A stretch of 64,000 bases of DNA from JAPLHP01 sp963720375 (GTDB taxonomy: Bacteria; Chloroflexota; Dehalococcoidia; UBA2247; RBG-13-53-26), in the NCBI GenBank assembly GCA_963720375.1, contig CAVRFM010000004.1, forward strand, positions 20,024 through 84,023, written 5' to 3'. Below, one piece after another: positions 58,918 through 64,000 of this stretch (position 1 is the first letter of the stretch; each line of letters begins with the position of its first letter). Made by a program: the position numbers and the translations under genes. Under the pieces are notes generated by a model. That model made no database searches. It worked only from the letters and a program-made list of their open reading frames with translations, and had not been told where the DNA came from.

Positions 58918-61900
58918 CTACCCTGGAGCCGGCAGTTTGTGACTCGGAGACGGCTTGCGGCGGAACCGCTCGAAGAAAGAGTACAACACAGGGATAACCA
59001 CAAGTGTCAGCAGTGTGGAGCTGACCAGGCCGCCCATCACCACAACCGCCAACTGTGAAGCCAGAAGCACGCCTCCGCCAGGCCAACCGACGGCCAGCGG
59101 TATGAGAGCCAGCATTGTGGCCAAAGCTGTCATCAGTATGGGCCGAATCCTGGTGTGGCCCGCCTGTACCAGGGCATCGTGGGTATTCATGCCCTTCTGA
59201 CGCAGTTGCTCCACCAAGGCAATAAGAACAATGGCATTGGTGAGCACAATGCCCACCAGCATGAGAATGCCCATCAGAGCTGAGACCCCTACCGGTTGTC
59301 CAGCGGCTAGCAGAGCAAGCACAGCACCGATGGAGGCCAATGGCAGACTCATGATGATGATCAGCGGGGTGATGATGGAGCGGAATGAGGCTATGAGGAT
59401 GGCAAAGGATATCGCCACGGCAACAATAATGGCGATGACCATATCTCTAAAGGCCTGGCCCATCTGGGCGGTGATCCCACCAGCCTGTGTAGTGACGCCT
59501 GGCATCGTGCGGCTGACGGCGTCTATCTCCTTCTGGGCTGCCTTGTTGACAGAGCCAACGTCCTTCTTGGTTACCGTAGCCGTGATACTGACCGCGAGAT
59601 GCTGGTCAATACGGGTGATGCTGGTGGCTTCAGGAACCACATCGGCCATGGGAGCGATGTCCCCCATATCGATCGGAGAGCTGAGTCCGGCATAGAGCCA
59701 CAAACCGCGGAGCTGGTCTCGCAGTAGTGGCACTGGGTATTACACCGTTTACATAAAGAGGAAGATCGCCGACGCTGGCACTGCTGATATCGACGCCAGC
59801 CGTCATGAGGGACATCTCCCCTGCAAGCTTGTTCGGGTCCATGCCCTGCGAAACGTACAGGCCGATCGCGTTTGGATCCTCAACTATGACGGGCTTAGGA
59901 ACGACTGCAGCTATGTCTGCCTCGACATCCGTCAGTCCATCTACCTTCTTCAGCTTTGCCTGTAGTGTTGTCGCCGCACTCTCCACCTGGGCTTCATCGT
60001 CGCCCTTGACATAGACGACGAATTGGCTGAGATCTATGCCACTTACGTTGGACCCGAGGGGACTGACCTTGAGTACCCCATTATCCAGGTCTGGGGCCAG
60101 TGCGCTTCCAGCCAAGGCCTGACGCAGCGCTTCAACCTCCTTGTCCGCATTGGCGTCTTTGCTGAGCGCAACATTTATGGTAGCCGTGTTGCTGCCGCCA
60201 CTGCTCCCACCCAAGATGGAGCTTAGCAGTGAGGTGGAACTGCTAACTGTAGTGCTGTAGATGCCGATCTTGCTGCCGGGTTGATTCTTCAATGTCCCTA
60301 TGATGGCCTCCACCTGTTCCGCCTCGTCTGATGTCGTGAGTATGTTCGTCCCCGGATCCATCCTGACATTCACGACGATTCCCTTGTCTCCCATGGAAGG
60401 TATGAACGATGTGCCAATCAGAGGCGTGAGGCCTAGGCTCAGCAGCAGCAGCAGCAAGGCTATGGCGACGGTCAGTGCACGGTGACCCAGTGCCCACTTC
60501 AGGACAGGGGTATAGACACGTTGATACCACGCATTCTCCGTCTCGGTTTTGGGCTGCCTGCGCACCAGAACTCTGGATAGAGCCGGCACTACGGTGAGAG
60601 CGACCAGCAGCGAGGCCAGCAGAGCGAAGGTCGCCGTGAAGGCAAACGGCATAAACAGCTCGCCCACAATACCCTTCACGAAGGCTAAGGGCAGAAAGAT
60701 GGCCACGGTGGCCAGCGTAGCCGAAGTGATGGCCATTGCCACCTCCTTGGAGCCGTTGACCGCTGCCTCCTTGAATGGCTCACCGCTACGTAAGTGCCGA
60801 TGGATAACCTCCAAAATGACAATGCTATCATCGACTATACGGCCCACCGCAATGCCCAGGGCGCTGAGCGTCAGAATGTTTAGGGTGATGCCCCACAGCT
60901 TCATGACGGCGAAGCCAATCAAAATGCTTAAGGGTATCGAAATGGCAATGACCAGCGAGCCACGCACGGTCATGAGGAAGACCCAGACTGCCAGGATGGC
61001 CAATAGTCCACCAACGATGGCCTCCCATTTCAGGTCAGTCAGGTTGCTCTTCACTAAGTCGGACTGGTCGGACACTTTCTCCAAATGCAGACCGTTACCA
61101 TCGGTGGTGAGCTCCGTGGTGATCGTGTGGATCGTGTCAGAAACGCGGTCGGCTGTGGCGACCACGTTGGCATTCTGGTCCTTCATGATAGTGATGGTCA
61201 CGCTGGGCTTGCCGTCCACTCTGGTGATGACCGTTCCAGGCTTGGGGCCCTCGGTCACCGTGGCCACATCGCCCACCTGGGTGCCGGCCGAATCAACCGG
61301 AGCCTCCGTCACATTCGCCAGGGAGTCATAGCTGCCAGTGCTTAGAGCCGCCACGACCTGTGACATGGCTATCCCGCGCGCGTTCATTTCGGCAACTTTT
61401 GGAGTAATGATGACTCTCTCCTCGCCGCCATCGACACTGACTGAGAGTACGCCATCAACCTGCTGCAGCGCCGGCACGATCTTGGTCAGGGCTATCTGCC
61501 GCAGTTCATTGGGCTGCAAATCCCCGCTAAGGCTATAGGATGCCAGAGGTATCATCCCCATGTTGATGGGATACACTTTGGGGTTCTCACCGACGTCAGG
61601 AGAACTGGCTGCAGCAACGACGGCCTGAGGCCAGGTCAACTTGCTGAGCTCCGTCTTGATCTTGTCATTGACCGGCCCCATCTTAGTGCCGTACTCATAC
61701 TGCACCATGACGACGGACATGCCCACACCGCTGGCATCTGTAGAGGTAGAGGTGATTTGCTTTTGGCCACCGACGCGGGCAATGGCCTCCTCAATGGGTT
61801 TGGTTACCTGGTCGACCACTACATCCGGTGAGGCCCCAGGGTATATGGTTATCACTGTCGTCATCGGCAACTCAAAGTCTGGGATCATCTCTTGCTGAAG

Positions 61901-61996
61901 ATGGAGAGTGGCAAAGATGCCCACCCCGACAAGAGCAAGTACGATGAATAAGGTGATCCAGCGATTCATCAGAGAAATCTTCGTTAGCCAATGCAT
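58918..61996 (-). pseudogene. RND efflux transporter (HAE1/AcrB-like), frameshifted
   Basis: Together the two frames encode about 1,025 aa, the full length of a hydrophobe/amphiphile RND pump: MNRWITLFIVLALVGVGIF (TM1), QQEMIPDFELPMT, GRIVDDSIVILEVIHRH with paired Asp for proton relay, and a second repeat to the end. The 5' frame covers 61996 to about 59740. The rest is in another frame, with the change at 59738-59741, where one base too many lies between VNGVI and PLLRDQLRGLW. No membrane-fusion or outer-membrane partner is present, as in some Gram-positive-type envelopes. The MarR gene upstream probably regulates it. Confidence 0.85.
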
Positions 61997-62477
61997 AGAT
62001 AAACCTCCTAAGATACCTTTCCAAATGACACAAACGAATCTATCTAGCGGATCTGGACAGATACAAATACATGTGTGTGTATTTCAAAGCCATCATGTCT
62101 TGGGGCAGCAATGAGTAGTGGCTCCTACTGCGCTGTGACCTCCTGGTGTTCTGGGTTTTGGGGCCAGGAGATGGCTTGCCGTTCGGTATCCGAGAGACCA
62201 GAAGAACAGCTTGCTCTTGAGAGATGCGGACCACTTCTTCCAGATTCTCGGGTATTGTCCTATAACTTGTGACTACAGCAAGCATTGCCCCTCCTTCGTC
62301 CGCAATTGCATATCCACCCCACTCCTTATTTAGTGCTTATCCGTTGCAGTCATTACTGTTGTTTTTTGTTTGCATCTGGAACTGAGCACCAAGCTGCAAT
62401 AAGGAAGCCACTTGCTAAATACTTGCATAGTAGGAATATCAGAGGACGGAAAGAGATAAAGAAGAATGAAAGAGCCA
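61997..62477. other. Region between RND and MarR genes
   Basis: 480 bp containing one short gene (62040-62285). The remainder, 62286-62477, shows no recognisable feature apart from AT-rich sequence that may hold a promoter for that gene. Confidence 0.45.
62040..62285 (-). CDS. Hypothetical 81-aa protein
   Basis: ATG at 62285-62283 follows AAGGAGGGG at ideal spacing, one of the best ribosome sites in the window. The first 36 residues (MLAVVTSYRTIPENLEEVVR then ISQEQAVLLVSRIPNG) look like the first strand and helix of a small ferredoxin-like monooxygenase (ABM/Dabb) fold. The rest is basic and low-complexity, as if the frame had been lost. It lies between MarR and RND genes on the same strand, so it is likely cotranscribed with them. 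Real or decayed cannot be decided. Confidence 0.45.
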   Translation of the reverse strand: MLAVVTSYRTIPENLEEVVRISQEQAVLLVSRIPNGKPSPGPKTQNTRRSQRSRSHYSLLPQDMMALKYTHMYLYLSRSAR

Positions 62478-62987
62478 TTATGCTTCCCTGTTCAGGTTAG
62501 CAGCTACTTTGCCCAGCAAGGTGAGTAAGATGCTCCGTTCCTCAACTGTGAGGCAATCAAGGATGATCTGGGCACTGCGTGCTTCATGGCTCCGCATGGC
62601 CTCATAGAGTTGCCGGCCGACATCTGAGAGAGCTACTCTGACCACCCTCCCATCCTCAGAGTCGGGCAATCTCTGCACGTATCCGTATTCCTCCAACATG
62701 CTGATTATGCGGCTCACGGTGGACAGAGGTCGTGAAAGGGCTCTGCTAAGTTCACCCATTGTTGGCTTGGTGTCTCCATACAGGATAGTGGCCATGCGGT
62801 TGAGGATGGGGGGTTCGAAGGCAAGGAGAGACGGTTCTTTGGAGTGCCTGCGATCAGCCAGCAACCTTCTCAGGTGCTCTGTCAACTCAGGAGGCATTGA
62901 CACGATCAGGGCAACTATTTCCTCTAGATACCGCAGGAACTGGACCGTATTATCAGCAGACGGCTGGTGGTCACCACCGACTGTCAT
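62478..62987 (-). CDS. MarR-family transcriptional regulator
   Basis: A 169-aa winged-helix protein. ALSRPLSTVSRIISMLEEYG is the recognition helix region and DSEDGRVVRVALSDVGRQLY the wing. The N-terminal and C-terminal helices form the dimer interface. It lies upstream of the RND pump on the same strand. A palindrome at 63001-63029, immediately before its start, is a likely operator, so it probably represses itself and the pump. Confidence 0.88.
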   Translation of the reverse strand: MTVGGDHQPSADNTVQFLRYLEEIVALIVSMPPELTEHLRRLLADRRHSKEPSLLAFEPPILNRMATILYGDTKPTMGELSRALSRPLSTVSRIISMLEEYGYVQRLPDSEDGRVVRVALSDVGRQLYEAMRSHEARSAQIILDCLTVEERSILLTLLGKVAANLNREA

Positions 62988-63000
62988 TGTTCTTCACCAT

Positions 63001-63029
63001 GATATATTTCCATAATGGGAATATATATC
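63001..63029. promoter_or_regulatory. Probable MarR operator upstream of the RND block
   Basis: GATATATTTCC-ATAATG-GGAATATATATC: near-perfect 11/12-bp arms around a six-base centre, 14 bp before the MarR start codon. The AT-rich arms may overlap the -10 element. Confidence 0.6.
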
Positions 63030-63064
63030 CTAGCCTCGGAGCGGGTCAGTTGTCAAGTGTTCGC

Positions 63065-63090
63065 CGATTGGTATTGCTGTGACCTGCCCC
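63065..63090 (+). repeat. 26-bp direct repeat, right copy
   Basis: Identical to 58834-58859 and in the same orientation. It lies 78 bp beyond the MarR start codon, so the two copies enclose about 4.2 kb. Confidence 0.85.
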
Positions 63091-63167
63091 GCCTAGCCAA
63101 TTTAGGCTACGCATAAGTCCAAACCCATGTCATGCGATATGGCGAATCGCCAAGAAACCCGGCACAG

Positions 63168-63234
63168 CCACCCAACCCCAACATCAGCTTGGATACAGAG
63201 GAACAGCCTGAGATTCTATGAGGCGATGGTGGGA
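63168..63234 (+). repeat. Dispersed repeat R1, full copy
   Basis: Landmarks CAGCTTGGATACAGAGG, ACAGCCTGAGATTCTATG and AGGCGATGGTGGG in the order seen at 35464-35533. Confidence 0.65.
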
Positions 63235-63489
63235 CAAGAAGGTGCCCCCCATTAAAAGATACAAGCGTATTGCAGCACCTAGTGACTTATAATAACTAGT
63301 GGTCGCTTTTTGTGAGGGTTTTGGGTTCTTTCTGTATGTTGTGGTAACTCGCCGTACCTCTTCGTGGTCAGAAGTTCGTTAGCAAAATGTCTTGACATTG
63401 GATGAAGACCTATTGGGGGGAAAAGGATTGAGGTGTGGGGTTGTTTGTGATGCCGCGGGCATTGATTGGTGTAGGATTGTGTCGGTGGT

Positions 63490-64000
63490 CTATCCTGCGA
63501 GGGGAAGGGGTGCTTTGAGTTTCTCCCTACGTTGTTTTTCAACGTGTTCGGCCCGTCTAGCGAGACACTTGGTTAACACAGTGAGAGTGGCAATGTCTTC
63601 TCGTACCTCTTTTGGATCGGGGAGATTAACGTCAAGGGCTTTGGACACATCATGATCGGCCCATTTTGAGCACTTGGTCATTTCGAAGTGAATGACCGTG
63701 TAGTCATCGTCGGTTACGGTGACGTATCTGAGATCCTGTGTCTGGATTGCTGGTATGTGGCGTCTGACCGTCTGATGGAATAAGATTTCCTCTATTGAGG
63801 CTTCCCAGGTCTGCCGAAGAAGACCGTAGAGACGTACGGCTTGGCTATTGTATTGGTTGGATTTCTTATCGTACAGAGCCTGTAAATCCTTGAGTAGTGT
63901 GTTCAGATGTGTAATGCGTTGCTTCACGTCCATTGCATGCCAAGGGACATCTGGGGCACACTTGCCGGGTACGTTCAGAGACCTCTCAACTGTGAGAGGT
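63490..64000 (-). CDS. AAA-type ATPase, C-terminal part (runs off the window)
   Basis: The frame is open from the right edge. In-frame ATG codons such as 63933 are internal, because residues before them (VERSLNVPGKCAPDVPWHAM) continue the domain. The visible 169 residues contain QAVRLYGLLRQTWEASIEEI, VRRHIPAIQTQDL, EMTKCSKWADHDVSKALDV and DPKEVREDI. These are typical of the C-terminal region of large AAA_13-type ATPases related to RloC/PrrC-like proteins. The Walker motifs would be outside the window. Such proteins are often linked to defence; that is inference here. Confidence 0.65.
   Translation of the reverse strand, partial: PLTVERSLNVPGKCAPDVPWHAMDVKQRITHLNTLLKDLQALYDKKSNQYNSQAVRLYGLLRQTWEASIEEILFHQTVRRHIPAIQTQDLRYVTVTDDDYTVIHFEMTKCSKWADHDVSKALDVNLPDPKEVREDIATLTVLTKCLARRAEHVEKQRREKLKAPLPLAG

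Larger units (their letters stand above)
63030..63489. other. Intergenic region with direct repeat and R1
   Basis: Holds the right 26-bp direct repeat (63065-63090) and a full R1 copy (63168-63234). The rest, 63235-63489, has no gene that I can support. Confidence 0.55.

Overview
The window reads as chromosomal DNA from an anaerobic or microaerophilic bacterium with lipoproteins and no sign of LPS genes. A Chloroflexota member (Dehalococcoidia-like) is my best guess. The guess rests on gene content: a tungsten-type aldehyde ferredoxin oxidoreductase, SCP2, thiolase and enoyl-CoA hydratase genes, a nicotinamidase fused to nicotinate phosphoribosyltransferase, AmmeMemoRadiSam genes, frequent GTG/TTG starts and many dispersed short palindromes. 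No rRNA or taxonomic marker is present, so this is inference.

Layout. 1-3.4 kb: end of a ferredoxin gene, an MBL-fold enzyme, then a redox group (thioredoxin lipoprotein, 48-aa Cys protein, frameshifted NapH-type ferredoxin), a thiamine-binding protein and a C_GCAxxG_C_C protein. 3.5-7.5 kb: phosphodiesterase, then a Fur/Zur regulator with a 19-bp operator over its promoter and a ZnuABC-type metal importer. Out of frame across the end of the ATPase gene lies the relic of a second permease. 7.5-8.3 kb: lgt, interrupted by an in-frame UGA at its conserved Cys position and followed by a hairpin that resembles a bacterial SECIS. 8.5-17.2 kb: housekeeping genes on the minus strand (gap, a 31-aa bS22-like ribosomal protein, enolase operon, AmmeMemoRadiSam/rsfS/NAD salvage operon). 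17.4-21.2 kb: two PAS/HD-GYP signalling proteins. 21.6-26.7 kb: a four-gene catabolic operon (APH-SCP2 fusion, unknown, AOR, SnoaL). 27-29.6 kb: MarR with a small zinc-finger protein, a coiled-coil protein and rlmB. 29.9-31.3 kb: condensation-type acyltransferase.

31.4-35.2 kb: an A+T-rich two-gene module in which a GHKL ATPase fused to a PD-(D/E)XK nuclease domain overlaps a DNA methyltransferase by 4 bp. This is a probable restriction-like defence system. 35.9-47.5 kb: DUF2284, peroxiredoxin, purF-purM-purH (purM apparently starts at ATA), enoyl-CoA hydratase, HIT protein, thiolase, SCP2 and an Old Yellow-type Fe-S flavoenzyme.

47.5-63.2 kb is accessory. It opens with a tRNA-Gly 3' remnant. 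Single genes or small operons follow: ABC exporters, PanE-like reductase, a 60-bp tandem-repeat CPSC protein, an SGNH hydrolase and an SPFH protein. Directly oriented copies of related short repeats lie between most of them. Next come a truncated lipocalin-like fragment and a MarR/RND efflux block flanked by identical 26-bp direct repeats. The right edge holds the 3' end of an AAA-ATPase gene. Three genes (NapH-type, ABC permease, RND) carry single-base frameshifts, two of them in five-base homopolymers, so either assembly error or real decay is possible.
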